The notes: generated by a model from the letters alone, not told the origin. DNA of 64,000 nucleotides from Aulostomus chinensis (GCA_037954235.1 JBBMOA010000007.1:4752501-4816500); one strand, 5' to 3'; counted from the first letter of the stretch, positions 22,000 through 34,560 are shown. Numbers and translations: made by a program.

Positions 22000-24900
22000 C
22001 CTAAAATAATAACAAATCTATTGGCCACCGTAATGTATGTGTCCTTCACAAACACATTTTATAAAATTAGTCCAACTGAACAACCATAAGGATATTTCTC
22101 ATTTCCACATGACTGTCCTATCCAGATCAAGTACCTGTTTTGATGTGGTCCTTTATTTCGATACTAGATGCGGTGCATAAAGCTGCTTTTTGATGTTGCA
22201 TTTGGACTTTGCATTATGTTTTACAGCTAAAAGATACCGACAAATGGTACATTTGTGCTGCTGCTGAAGGCCCTGTGTGCATGTATAGTGTATTTCAGCC
22301 ATTAGCACTTTACTGTTACTAAAACTAAAACTTTCAGGAGGAAAAATCTTATTTTCACCAGCAGTTTTATTCTTTGAGTCACAAAAATACAGGTATTGGA
22401 TACATTGCCATTTAATCTTTTTGCTGATCGCTGTTTATTTTATTAATCAGTCTAACATGTTTGAATTGGTCATTTTCACTTTTATGAGTCTGTTTTAATA
22501 GATGTGTATCTGATGACCATTTCCAAATATTTCTGTAGTGTGAGCTCATTTATTTCAAGTACTAAAAAGGATGTTGTCGTTGACGGGTATCTCCAGGGTT
22601 GTGTTTTCCTATCTTTTTTTTTAAGTTATGGTCAGATCAAACTGTGTAACATTTAATGGAGATGGTATCAACTTGGAGGAGAAGAAAATGTACTTTTACA
22701 GAGAAATGTGGTGGCAAGAAAAGCAACCACTATGCATGTTTAAGTAAAAGAGTCAGAAGAGACCAAACAACTCTCTGTTGTGCAATTTAGAAGTGGCTTG
22801 TCAACATTTTATGCTTCTACAGTCATCTGGATCCAATTTACACCATGTTCAGCCTGCAAAGCCAAGGTCCTGGTGTCAGTGTCTGAGTCTTAATGTGTAA
22901 CCCACACATACACATGCACACACACAATTTTGCCAGGAGGGCAGCAGGGGATGTGACCGACTAACAAAACCCTGGCTTTGCAGTCATTTATTTTTACAGC
23001 TCTCATAACCCTCACACCACAGGACCATCATTCCAGGTTGGATACCCCATTAGCAGCTGTGGCTTCACATCAAAATAAGTGTCATCCCCTGTGATATTAT
23101 AAGCCCTCTGCTATAAAGGTTTACGATCCAACAAATTCAGGTCATGTTTAATGATAACATTGTTGAATGACATAGATTTAATAAAAATACTGTCTTGCAG
23201 CATGCCTTTTTTTGTGTGCAATCTGTCAGAGCCGCTGCTACAGTTTGACAGTAACGGGTGGAAGCTGCAGTGTTTGGTTTCCACTCGGAGGGTGATGCAG
23301 CTCTGTTGCCAAATTGGCTCCCTCACACTGTTGCATCTTGCCAGCTGTAGTCAATGGCTGACAGCAGTCCTCTAAGGACTCACTCAGAGAGTTTCCCAGC
23401 GCCATAGAAGTTCCTCTTGTCCCTGTATGGATGATATACAGCAGTTCGTGATTTTAAAAAAGGAGCCATGAAATTGGCTGACCTGCTTGACAGATGTAAT
23501 TCGGACAGAAAAAAATAATTGAGACCAACCCACAATCCTGTTTTTGTCTACAGATTCATGGATAATTATACTGTTTGACATATAAATCCATGGGTTTTCA
23601 GTATTTGTGGACCTTAATTCAAATTTAGGCAATTCATATAATGTTGAAAATGCTAATTGGCAGTTATGTATAAGGGAACCATCTCCACACACATACACAC
23701 ACCTGCATTAACCTGTCAGCGGAGAAACATTGAGGCCTGACCTCCAGTGGCCAGCCCCTTTAACCTATCAGCTAATTATAACCCTCATTATGTTCAGTCC
23801 TGTTCCTCATCCCATCCATTCTGCAGTGGTCAGACTGACTGTGGACTGCAAAACAAGAGAAACGAACTGTGTCTTAATCCTTACAATTCACTTGGACTCA
23901 TAATAGTTGTTTTTCTCGGTTGAATATTAAGATTGTAGGAGTTACACTCCTGACATTTGCATTGCACCACAAACAAATAAATAAAAAGCACACACTCACA
24001 CATAAGGTATTGTTTTCTTTTCAACACCTACAGAGAGTTGCACGGCCTTCAAACCATGTAGGACTGAGCATTAACAGACCAAAAGCTGTGTCTTCAAAGA
24101 CCAAAGTGGCATTTGTTCAGAATATTTCATGCAGAAGACAGACAATGGCCTGTGGGACAGAGTTATGTTAGAAAGAGTTCATGCTGCATGATTTTAAGCG
24201 GCTTAAAAGGAAGAGCAATATATAAAGTGGGTTGAGATATATAAATAAAGGTTTACAGGATTGGACAAGAAAGACAACATCCTAAGGCTAATAAGCATTC
24301 TTCCTGATTTGACAACAAAAACACAACAGGGCTCCATATACAGACAGTGACACTCCATTTCCATTTCATCTTTACAATTAGAAGTGTGTCATATGTACGT
24401 ATCATAATATAAGTCATAAACTACCACATGCACTTGACAAACATTAGAAAAGCTGAATATTCCAGTCAGTCTAAAGTGACTAAATTCCACTATCAGTGAG
24501 AAAGTGAACCCAGATGGCAGCTGTGAATGGTGGACAGTTTAAGTTTGGATCAGAAAAGTTGAATTTAGCAGATCATTTGTGATTATTTTCAAAATTCCAT
24601 ATCATAAACAGTTGCAGCATTCATGTTTCATTTGTCCCTTTTCAAAATGGTAATTGTCTCCCATTGAATTCGAGCCTAAACATGTAACAACGCTTGACAA
24701 TCTCAAATATTCAAAATAAACTCTCTCTGAGATCTTTGCAACATATTATTTATGTAAAAAGATGTGAATAAACTAGAAATAGTGGGTATTTTGATACGTG
24801 ACGGGCTCATACACTTAATAATTAGGTCCATGACTGACAGAGTCAACACAGAAAATAGTGAGGAATTCTCTAAACTGAATGGATTTAGTTTAATGGTATT

Positions 24901-25036
24901 TTCCATCATGAGAATTCCAAAATTGCTATCTGTTCGTGGATTTTTTGGTGGTTTTGTATATGTTTTTTTTTACATACACTATCACACAACGTAAGTATAC
25001 ATGTTATATTACATCATAACACTCTGCTGAGATTGG
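22000..25036. other. Unassigned AT-rich DNA
   Basis: About 3 kb without a recognisable gene, RNA or mobile element. Short frames (for example 23384-23698 minus, 23920-24171 plus) have no motif and no coding-like composition. It may be unique host intergenic or intronic sequence. Confidence 0.4.
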
Positions 25037-25297
25037 TCAACATATCGAGGGGCCCGCCCCCCCCCCCCCCCCCCCGCATAGTAACACGCCAAGTTTGCAG
25101 CTCTTAAGATATCTGTCTTTTCCCAGTGTCCACAAGACAAATTCCATTCTGCGTCCTTTGGCATTCAGCAGCTGCATGATATGTTTGGTGCAAAAGGTGG
25201 CCGAGCTGCCTGGGTCAAGGAAGGCACAAGTCCTGATGGTTCTGCTGCCATTGTTAACTTGATGTGAAAAGGCACTATTGCTGGACCAGCTGGACAT
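25037..25297 (-). pseudogene. pol: BEL/Pao protease fragment
   Basis: The minus-strand frame contains RTCAFLDPGSSATFCTKHIM, the aspartic protease signature of BEL/Pao retrotransposons (D-P-G-S where other retroelements have D-S/T-G), followed by the conserved-type continuation LNAKGRRMEFVLWTLGKD. The protease would process the BEL/Pao polyprotein. Only this part remains: the frame runs into a C/G tract (about 25058-25075) and no RT is seen beyond it. It belongs with the gag remnant at 26.7-27.1 kb on the same strand. Confidence 0.72.
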
Positions 25298-26060
25298 TCT
25301 TTCTGAACACTTCCAGTTTGATTAATCTCTCCCACACATCTCCAAAGTGTGCAGCAAATGGAGTATTAAATAGTCACTGAACATGACTGGTCAGCAAAGT
25401 GTCTTGAATCTTTTCATGGTCTATCTGGGTTGCAGCAGTCTCTAGTTCCTTTTGTTCACACATGAGGTTTGATGGTGTAAACTTGTCATCCCTGTATGAC
25501 ATTAATGCAGGAGTCTGTGTCCGGCATGCTCGCCACCTCCAGGTGAATGGCTTGGCAAGTGAAGATCATAGCCCATCTTTCACACAAGATGTGCCTTCTT
25601 TGACCTCTTCGGCCACAAAGTCGTCAATACACACGTGTGAGAAGGGTGGTAGGTCAGGAGTGACTCCATCTTCTGGCAGGTCTGCCATTTTCTTTACTCC
25701 AACTTTGGTGGCTACGAGTCTTGTCCTCAATAAGGTATTTAAAAGCATGAAATAAAAGATTGAAAAGAAAACGGTTTCTGTCAAAGTCTGGAACTTCTCT
25801 TTTCTGCAAGAAGTGGGAGTGGGAGCGGGAGTTTGGGTTTGTTTGCATTGTAATATTTATTCATAGCATCTCCTGGTAGTTCTTAATAAAGTTCAATACC
25901 AAGTGGTCTGAGTTCAGCATCTGCTGCCTCTATCTGAGGCTGCCACTCAATCTGTTCTTTCTTTGACTTTCGAGCAGCTTCCGCTCTCTCTCTAGCGCCT
26001 GAATGACTGGCAAAGCTTTAGAACATGCCTGTAGAGTAAAGTCCTGCTCAGACGACATAA
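25298..26060 (-). pseudogene. BEL/Pao gag-protease linking region, decayed
   Basis: Minus-strand pieces include a basic, charged stretch ALERERKLLESQRKNRLSG (about 25930-26000), as expected for the coiled region of BEL/Pao gag, and short open frames at 25784-25566 and 25848-25654. Stops and frame changes break the region. No zinc knuckle is clearly readable. Confidence 0.45.
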
Positions 26061-26700
26061 CTTTTTTTGTCAGCGACACGCCCTGCTGTTCATGACACCC
26101 GACACTGTTCACACTACAAGATTTGTCGGGACGGGAGTGTTCAGACTACACGATTTTCCCCGTCAGTAGGTGTGGCCGACTGCCCAGCTGGACAGGAAAC
26201 GCTTGAATGCAGTTCACGCCCCTTTCATTGTAAACATGGACGCGGAGCAGAACGCAGCCCTCCAGGTCGTTTGTGCGCTACTATGTAGCGAAAAAAAACA
26301 AAAAAAGAGGAAGAGAGCGTGGCCGACGGAATGGATTGGCAAACGTGGACAGCGTAAAGGCAGGGGTGCTCATGCCAATGCTCGACCAAGCCTTCCAGAT
26401 CCTCCTGTGTCCACGAATAACCCGAACCCTTTTTCCTCCTTGCAAAGTTTAGAAGTAATTTTTTTCTTTTCTTTAATGAGAGTGAAATACTCCCAGCTGC
26501 TGCAGTGGACGGCGCCATTGTTGTTGTGATCTGCGGTCGCTAGTGCGCGCAACTCTTACTCGTCTCCCCCCCTATATATTCGCTGCATTACATGTCGAAA
26601 AACACTCGTGTTTCTTTGCTGATGAATTATTGATCATCAATTCGTTTGGCAATTAATTTATTAATCTACTTCTAATCGATGTATCGATTCATCGTTGCAG
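26061..26700 (+). mobile_element. Insertion in BEL/Pao gag; possible transposase N-terminus
   Basis: The gag reading on the minus strand stops at about 26700 and resumes near 26060. The insert carries a + strand ATG (26236) followed by MDAEQNAALQVVCALLC and a basic stretch KKQKKRKRAWPTEW, which resembles the N-terminus of PIF/Harbinger-type transposases. The right edge TCGTTGCAGCC resembles the terminal GGCTGCAACGA of some hAT elements. I cannot pair both ends, so the family is undecided, and more than one insertion may be present. Confidence 0.3.
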
Positions 26701-26702
26701 CC

Positions 26703-27125
26703 TTACTGGAGAGCGGCCTTTTCAGCAGCGACAATTTTAGCAGCAGATGTTGTAGACGTTTTCGATACACTTGAGATGCTCTTTTTGGGCTGAACTGTAT
26801 CCTGCAGCCTTTGCTGTTGCCTTCTCCACATTTCAACGTCCTTTGTGAAGTAGTCAAAGTTCATCATTCTAGGCTCATAACAATGAACCTGATCATTCTC
26901 TTTCTCTTCAAAATTGAGAAGCAATTGGACAGAATTATGCGCAGCTTTAAAATCCTGAATACAACTATGTCGCAATGTCATTTTCTCATCCACTTCAACA
27001 TTTCCACCTTCAAGTAATTCCTTAATTTCATTACTGTTCCTTGTGCATGCTCCTAGTTTTCCTTTGCGTGTTCCAATATGTGATTTCAAAGCCTTTGCAG
27101 CCTCCTTGGTCGTCTGTCAGTCATA
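26703..27125 (-). pseudogene. gag: BEL/Pao gag N-terminal region
   Basis: A minus-strand frame of 128 codons reads SHIGTRKGKLGACTRNSNEI, then EKMTLRHSCIQDF, LLLNFEEKENDQVHCYEP and DYFTKDVEMWRRQQQ, and ends in a serine/threonine-rich stretch and AAEKAALQ. This is the layout of the conserved N-terminal gag domain of BEL/Pao elements in vertebrates (an RKGKLG motif near the start, then a charged coiled part). The frame is interrupted on the N-terminal side near 27100 and cut at 26703 by an insertion. Gag would form the element's particle. Confidence 0.72.
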
Positions 27126-27985
27126 TTGCTTTTAAAAAGTTCAAAATTTCTTAGTTATTCAATTCCTTCAAGTTTAGTTTATGTGTTCGCTTTGGTTTTC
27201 GTTACAGTCTATTGCGTGTTGTGCACACGCGATTATAAACATTCCATTTGCAGCGGCATTCATTCATAAAACCACCGATTTTACCAAAAAATGATGTCCT
27301 TTCTTTCATTCATTGTGTCTATCATGTTCCACTTCAACAATAAAACTGTAGCAATTTTCCAATCCGTAGCGAAGTAATCCACAGAAAGAATCCTTTCAAA
27401 ATTGTCCGTCATCAGGTAGATTTTCGACAATGAAGTGGCTTTTCCCCCAAACTTTTAGCCACGAGAGGTTGATGGAGAGCTTCCCAACACGCATTCCAGA
27501 TAAGCACTCATGGAGAGCAGAGTGAAATCAAAGGACTTGGTGTTTATTCTACAGAGCGGCTGACTTTCAAGAGATGAAATAAAGGATACAAAATGCATAA
27601 ACTTAACAGTAATACAGTCGTCTGTGCTACGCAAGTATGTATGAAAAATTATTTCCACTTGACATCTAACCTGCTGCAGTCAATCAAGAGCCCATTAAGT
27701 ACATTTTGCACCTTACTGCTTACCCTACTGCCTTAATAATCTTCTTTAGGAACCCCATGCAAAGATAAACGTTTGCACCCAAAAAAATAAAAAGCACTTT
27801 CTGTTAGCCATTTCGACAACAACACTGTAGCTCTGTATTCTGCACCATATACTTATGCGGCAGAGCGGGGTAGGCGGCAACACCACTGGGTGCCAGAGCC
27901 AGTTGAGTGGCTGTATATGGAGCTTCCCCTTAAGTTGTGACGTCACAAAGTGAGACTTTTGAAAAAACTCGCCAAATTCAAGCAT
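27126..27985. other. Unassigned DNA
   Basis: No gene is supported. A GTGACGTCAC palindrome lies at about 27937-27946, and a repeat-like block around 27850-27990 cannot be named. Confidence 0.35.
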
Positions 27986-28480
27986 TTTCAGCAGTCCAGA
28001 GCTGCCTGAAACTGCCCCAGGGATTACTTTATAGATGCAGAGGAGTAAATAAAGTGGTCGAACGTCAGGCCCCCGCGGCACCCCACAGGACAACTTCACA
28101 GTGGAAGACCCTACCTAACCTATAGCGAAGGTAAAATATTGATCTTAGAAGTAAGATTGAAACCATTTTTTCTTAAGTCCGAGAGATGCCAACCCAATTT
28201 TCAAGATGGTTCAGTAAAACAGAATGATCCACTGAGTCAAATGCTGAAATCTGATTGAGCAGAACTAGAATGAAAACAGAAGATCGTTCCTGGGATTAAA
28301 AGAGGCCGTACATGCACTATGGTTTGGCCTAAAACCAGACTTGAATGTCTCAAATAAATCATGCCATTCTAAATATCCAACCAATTATTTCAAAAGAGTT
28401 TTTTTCTCAAATCATCCAGAATTAGGGTCCGTAGATTTTTTTTTTTTGGGGGGGGGGGGCAGGTTCAACAGGGCCTATAT
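27986..28480 (-). pseudogene. L2/CR1-type LINE reverse transcriptase fragment
   Basis: Minus-strand peptides appear in RT order: SKPDFRPNHSACTASFNP (about 28290-28350), then SAFDSVDHSVLLNHLENWVG (about 28190-28250), which matches the A motif region of L2-like RTs (FDTVDH-type), then KWFQSYF, and finally LSCGVPRGPD (about 28070-28090), which matches the SCGVPQGS motif. Frames shift between the pieces and stops are present. The RT would copy LINE RNA at a nicked target. It is 5' and 3' truncated, with a T-tract and G-tract at 28437-28459 beside it. Confidence 0.68.
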
Positions 28481-31021
28481 TATTGCATTCTTAAAGAAAG
28501 CAGGGACAGAAACAAAGTTACGATTTTTTTTTTTTTTTAACTCAAGTTCAATTTGTGATTGCAGTTACAGAGCCAGAAAAGTGAAGCCACATATAACTTC
28601 TCCATTTTGGCACCATCCTAACTTTGACCGTGTGCTGGTGCCAGACCCTCATTAGATTTGTTGTGGAGGTCAGCACATTTGGCACACAATGTTCCCAGAA
28701 TCTGGGGGGTAGAGCAAGTTATGAATTTTTCAATGGTCTACACAGCTGCTAAAGTGAGAACAAACACAGCAGCCACACAATCTTTTGGAAAAATTGACCC
28801 TGTTCTGCACAATTGCTCTCATTAGCCATTGTGTAAGAGCCCACTTACACTCCAGTAAGACCAAGCAGATAAACATCATGGTAAAAGTCTGTAAAATGCC
28901 AACATTTCCAGTAGGTATATTAAATCCTCCATTACTGGACATGCAGTTTGTTTGTCATTAATTAGAGGTAAATTAAAATTGATTGATCGTTGTCAAGCAG
29001 ACTTATCGCAGGAAGCAGACGGATCTAGCTTAACATTTTAAAATACATTTCAGACATACCCTTTACTCCGCACAGCTGACCTCTTTTTTCTGTTCGAGCA
29101 TTAATCTCAATTAATTTATTAAAGCGTATCCATTGCTACCATCATTGTGTAGCAAAGGGTTATTGTTCCACAAACATGCTGTTCAAGGATTCTTTCAACC
29201 ACATGCACCTTATCAAAAGAGACGGTGAAAAAGTGACCAAGAAAAAGCATTAATTGTTACAGAGCAGACAATGGCAACCTAATCAAGAATGTCTAATGAT
29301 GGTTTCAAATTGTGTCTGTTGTACAACAAGTGTATTCACTGTCATCGTAATTATTATGATTTTTGCCTGTGATTGCTGCTGTACTGGTCTCACCACCAGT
29401 TAGGTTACCCAGTCAGATAAACACAGAGTCCAATAACACCAGTAGAAGTCGGAACTTGTTTTGGCCGTTTACTGAACATCAGTGTGAAACTGTAACACAA
29501 ATATTACAAATACGGATATTATACATGTGTCCAATACAAATGTAAGCAACAGGATGAGTATAAAGCATTTTCTCTATCAGCCTTCATGTCACTTAAAGCG
29601 TTTCCAAATAACATAAATTACAGAATAATCTCGCAAATACCACTCTCTAAGCATTAATGTAAACCTTATAAAAAATAATACTTACAGACATTGCGTCTAA
29701 ACAATGGCTATGAAAGGATGCGGACAGATGAAAGGAGCTAACACTGTTACGCTAGCTGCACATGTCCTTCATTTGCTGCTTCTGACAACTTCCTGTCTAA
29801 ACCGGAAAAGATGTAGCATTAACTTTAAAAACTAATAACACCCACAAGGGGGCTCTAAACAACAAAATTTCAATAGTCTACTGAGACCTTAACAGCTGCT
29901 GCTTACATTCTTCTGTAAGTTTTATTCTCATTTAACATGCTATGATTGGCAATCCATCACAGCTTGTCAGGGAAATGTCACAACAGAATTAAAACTGCCC
30001 TCGGGAGTGTTATTGTGAAAAAGAATCCATTATTTTGCAACTTCTTTAGCTTGCCTTCACTGCTAGAATCTTAATGTTATCCCTTGCCTCTGGGAGGTGG
30101 TTAAGTGTTTAACAAACAACTAAATTGAATAAAAAAAATACACGGAATTTCACAAATGAAATGATGCCTGCCTGCACTTGGTTTAAGCGCTATTCAATAG
30201 TGCCTGTAGAGTCTGCTATTAAATACAGATTGAACATTTTGATCCATCTATCAATTGCTCTTGTGTTTGAAAATACAAAAACACAGCAAGACTTTAAGCC
30301 TTGTCACCCACAGTAATTACATCACAGCCAAACTGCTTCTTACGCAATTCCTCCATGTGAAATTAAAGATAATATCATGCTGGTCAGGTGACCGTGAAAC
30401 TATGAACGTGAACAAAAAAAGTGATCCCCCTTGCTTCCACATTATGACTTGTATGATTTGTTGGGCAACTCATAGCAACCAGTCTTGAAGGCAGGTTGAG
30501 GCTGACAAGCTCTTCCATTAAAACAGGCTGCTGCTTTTCAGTAATTACAACCACAGATGACGTGTGATCTAAAAATAATGCCGTGGGAAAATATGACCCA
30601 CTCCCAACTGATTGGTTGAACAACCAGCTAACATGATAGCATTAGTCATGCTACATAGATGAGGTGAAACAAAATGGAATTCAGTTTTATTATCATACAT
30701 TTATCCGTATCTGTGTGTGCTGCAAGATGGATAGAGTTTAATGAGACGAATCTGCTTCATTAGATCACTTCAATGTCCATTTATTGGCTATTGTGAAGGC
30801 TTCATCACATCTTGTTTTGTCATTAAAGCTAAAAGAGATCTTTGAAATGCAGAGTTGACAGCAAATCTGATCATCTAGACAGCAGAAGCAAGCTTCATCA
30901 TGGGGAACAATATGTGACGCAAGCAAAAGGTCAAGGACATTCATCCATTGTCATCATTGTCACGGAGTGGTTAGAGCCTCCCAGCCTTTACCAGAGACAG
31001 AATTTTCAATATAACTTTATC

Positions 31022-31024
<3 letters not shown>
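28481..31024. other. Unassigned AT-rich DNA
   Basis: About 2.5 kb with no recognisable gene. The segment 29370-29860 is relatively CpG-containing and ends in ACACCCACAAGGGGG, somewhat like the patch at 62.6-62.9 kb, so a promoter or exon is possible but unsupported. Confidence 0.35.

Positions 31025-31065
<41 letters not shown>
31025..31065. repeat. (TA)n microsatellite
   Basis: About 20 TA units are uninterrupted. Confidence 0.93.
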
Positions 31066-31071
<6 letters not shown>

Positions 31072-31094
31072 CGCTCATCTGGATCCGGTCCGTT

Positions 31095-31238
31095 GACTTT
31101 TGGCACTAATTTTCCACCTTGCAGATCCACACACAAATGCAACAAATTACATTTCTTTGAACGTTTACCGGCATTTTTGTGTGAATCTGAAGGCATTTGT
31201 GTGTGGATCTGCAAGGTGGAAAATTAGTGCCAAAAGTC
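31095..31238. repeat. Perfect hairpin: 46-bp inverted arms, 52-base loop
   Basis: The left arm 31095-31140 starts GACTTTTGGCACTAATTTTC. The right arm 31193-31238 is its exact inverse and ends AAAATTAGTGCCAAAAGTC. No coding capacity and no clear target duplication are seen. It may be a small foldback MITE beside the TA repeat, or the source of a hairpin RNA. Confidence 0.85.
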
Positions 31239-32148
31239 ACATGACAGTTTTTCGTAGTTTTAGAATTTTTTGTACTTGAAAGATTTTTTTTGTAAGAAAT
31301 ATGTTTCTTTGTATGTGTAAAAACTGCTGCATTTGTTTCTGAAGCACGATGTATTTATTTGATAGGTATGTTTCCTATTTGCAAAATAAAAGTGCATTCG
31401 TTTCTGAACGATGTTTTGTGTTTGCAAACCACACTGAGTTTGTTTGTGAATTGTTGGGCGTGAATAAAACATGTTTTGTGTGTTTGTGAGGTTTTGGCAT
31501 GATTTTAACTCCACAGGGCAGGCGGATAAACAGCGTCATAAAAGTCTCTGGTAAAACATGATGTGAAATGCGCCTCTCGGATGTCCTCTCAACATCCGGT
31601 CACATTTTCTTTCCTCCACGAAGTTATTAGTTCGACCAGAAACGCTTTTGCCTCCTCAATGCCAGAAGTTAAAAAACACAGTCCGTGTGCTGCTGAAAAT
31701 AAATGCAGCCCAAAACGGTTTTTGCAAGGGGACGAATCCTTAGCCTTATTTTGTCTGGTCTTTCCTCGTCTGATAGCATGCAGCTGCCTGAGTGAATTTA
31801 GCATTACTTTGAGGTACTGTAACGTTGCAGTTACATCATTCATGGTGCCGTGACTGACTTGGTTAAATAGTTTAGAAAGGTGGCTAATATTTCACGCTTG
31901 ACTGATAATATCAGTGCAGCGTGACAGACAAAAACAAGGCACGTCATGGGAAATGGGAAACTTATTGTTTTTTTTTAATCTCACAAACTGCTGATTATAA
32001 ATTTATCATTGAGGCAAACTCCTCGGTTTTAGTACGCATGCGCTGTTGGCTTTTCAGCACACTCCTTCCCCCTCACTCTGTAGGGTTGCTGTGGAGTGTG
32101 ACATAAGAGGAGTAGGAGCGCCCTCTCATGGATACAGAAGGATATCAT
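31239..32148. other. Unassigned DNA
   Basis: No gene is supported. The part 31260-31500 has repeated TTTGTTTCTGAA/TTTGTTTGTGAA phrases, a loose low-complexity repeat. Confidence 0.35.
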
Positions 32149-32442
32149 CCATCCACCTATTTTCTTCCGCTTATTCCTGTTAAGGGTCGTGGGGGGGCTG
32201 GAGCCTATCCCAGCGGTTACGGGCGAAACGTGGGGTTCACCCTGGACAGGTCACCAGTCCATCCAGGGTCAACACATAGAGACAGACAACCATTCACACT
32301 CACATTCATACCTACGGTCAATTTAGAGTATCAATCAGCCTCGTCCCCTCTTGATGTCTTTGGACTGTGGAGGAAGCTGGAGTACCTGAAGCCTTCTTGC
32401 TGTGAGGCGACAGTGCTAACCACTGCACTACCGTGCCGCCAC
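32149..32442 (-). mobile_element. tRNA-headed SINE, copy 3
   Basis: This is the reverse orientation of the same family. AAGGATATCAT (32138-32148) and AAGGACATCAT (32443-32453) form an 11-bp target duplication with one mismatch. The copy lacks about 60 bases between the TGGAGGAAGC and CTTCTTGCTGTGAGG parts when compared with the 21.6 kb copy. Confidence 0.9.
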
Positions 32443-32466
32443 AAGGACATCATTTCTAAGAAAAAA

Positions 32467-32485
32467 CATCCATCCATCCATCCAT

Positions 32486-32522
<37 letters not shown>

Positions 32523-32523
32523 T
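32467..32523. repeat. (CCAT)n microsatellite
   Basis: A tetranucleotide run with one CCGT variant, followed by CCATTTTCTTCACAGGG. It is probably the tail of another, very short SINE copy. Confidence 0.85.
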
Positions 32524-32728
32524 TCTTCACAGGGCCAAGAAAAAACATATCAGTAGCATTTTATTACTGAAATTATGTGCTGTGCCAACTTTTGGCTGAT
32601 TACCGATCATGCTGTAATGGCTATAATTGGCCGATTAAATATAAAAGTGTATCCATCGCTACCATTACGGCAGAGCAAAGGTTTATTGTTCCATAAACAT
32701 GTTGTTATAAAAATAATTAAATATGTAT

Positions 32729-32781
32729 CTATCCATCCATCCATCCATCCATCCGCTTATCCTGTAAGGGTCACAAGGGGC
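32729..32781 (-). mobile_element. SINE 3'-end fragment
   Basis: (CCAT)n followed by CCGCTTATCCTGTAAGGGTC is the extreme 3' end of the SINE family, in reverse. Confidence 0.75.
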
Positions 32782-32805
32782 CAAAGTCACATATATATAT
32801 AGAGC

Positions 32806-32898
<93 letters not shown>

Positions 32899-32937
32899 GA
32901 TAGATAGACAGGTAGACAGGTAGATAGACAGATAGAC

Positions 32938-33004
<67 letters not shown>

Positions 33005-33023
33005 GATAGATAGATAGATAGAT

Positions 33024-33078
<55 letters not shown>
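32806..33078. repeat. (GATA)n / (GACA) compound microsatellite
   Basis: About 270 bases of GATA units with interspersed GATGATA, GACAGGTAGACAGG and GACA variants. The strings of repeated peptides in every frame are artefacts of the repeat. Confidence 0.96.
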
Positions 33079-34383
33079 CCTCTGCCACAGTCTGTTCATA
33101 GCAACAGATGGTGACACTCAGTGGCCAACTATGGCTCTCACAGATCCATTGTTAAAGTCCCATTCCCTCACAATGCCACCCAGAAGATGAAAGCAAAACA
33201 ACAGAACCCAGGTGTGGGGGGTGGGAGGTTGGGGAGGGCATCCTTATGCCTTCATTCTTCCACATGCTTGTGAGTGTGTCATTGTGTCTTAATAGAAGAC
33301 TCTCTGATGGCCATCCCAAGGGCTCAGCACCTCAGGATAGCTGAAAAGGGAAGCAATGCAGCTGTGAGGGGGCAGGGACCCCTATAAAACAATCAAAGCT
33401 GAATAAATGGAAAAACAAAACAAAAACCTATGTCTGCATGTCAAAGCAAAATAAAAAGGGGGCAGGGGGGTTGGAAGCTCAGCCAAGACTTACAGGCACT
33501 AAAGATAATACTGACCAATTTAAATGTGATTATATCTCATAAAACCTGTAATCAACCACAAAACAGAGGGGGGAGAGGGACATTGGCTGAACAATTCAGT
33601 CAGCAGTTAAATTTATACAAGCCAACCTAAGTCTGTTTCATGTAAAGGGCTCTCTTTTCCTTTTGAGAGGAAATTAAACAATCCTTGCCCACTGTGCACA
33701 GTAAGTCAAGAGGGAAATTGGCAAAAACAAATTAAATATGGACACAGTTTTATTCATTGTGCACCAACACATGGGGGAGGGGAGGTATTAACCCTACAGA
33801 GAAGCAACCTGTTGTAAACGAAGTAAACACAAAGAAAAGTTAATCACAGCTCAAAATAATATAATATTTAGTAATCCCTTCCAAGTGTTCTTTATATCTG
33901 GCAAAAAAAAAAAAAAAAACTGTGTAAAACAAAGATGAGACAAACAGTAGCTGCAAGCTACAGTATTGATTAGCAGCTGCAACAAATTAGGGACCCTGAA
34001 AAAGGGAGGTAAACATATGCAAACACAAATGTGATGGATTGTGAATTCTTGAGTCCCAAACAAACATTTGGATTTGGATCTCAGACAAGGCGAGTGAAGC
34101 AAGAGGGGGAGGCCAGCGACTTGACCAGGCACAACCCAGACTGTGTGCTGCGACATACCTGAGACTAATTATCAACAAAAAAGGAATAAGTGAGCCAGAA
34201 CTGAAGGCGAGGCAACAGAATGGACATGTGAGCTCCTGCCTCAGGCTTGTCTTTCATCCACACCTTCTCCAGTGTGGGCAATTAAGACAATTAAGCCCAT
34301 GCACCACCCAAACTAGCTTGGGTCTTGGGTGACAGAGGCCACCCCTGGAATCTAACTGGCTCAAGGTGTACTTGGATGTAAAT
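33079..34383. other. Unassigned DNA
   Basis: No gene is supported. There is an A-tract at 33903-33920 and purine-rich + strand patches. Confidence 0.4.
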
Positions 34384-34560
34384 TTACAGCAAAATCTTAA
34401 CAATTTTTACTGTAGTAGTGTTATACAGAATCATACTGTAAATTGCAATGCATACTGGGGGGAAAAAAAAATCCCTGATTACTGTAATTTAAGAGAATGC
34501 CATTATTTATAGCAATTTACTCTAAAAATGTGAAAACAGCAATGCATCTTGGGAAGGTTA
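34384..34560. mobile_element. MITE-like AT-rich repeat (TACTGTAA family), copy A
   Basis: Phrases such as ATACTGTAAATTGCAATGCA and GCAATGCATCTTGGGAAGG recur in inverted form within this block. Related TACTGTAA/ACAGTACTTTACTGGC sequences lie at 36.5, 37.35 and 49.3 kb. The family is unnamed here. Confidence 0.5.

Noticed and set aside
26067..26288. + strand frame 26067-26288 as a separate gene
   Set aside because: It overlaps the more plausible MDAEQ frame in another phase and lacks any motif.
32467..32523. Tandem CCAT units as a CRISPR-like or satellite array
   Set aside because: A 4-base unit without spacers is a microsatellite at a SINE tail.
32683..33117. Open frames of 100-144 codons with repeated YLSI peptides
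   Set aside because: They are direct translations of the GATA microsatellite on the minus strand.
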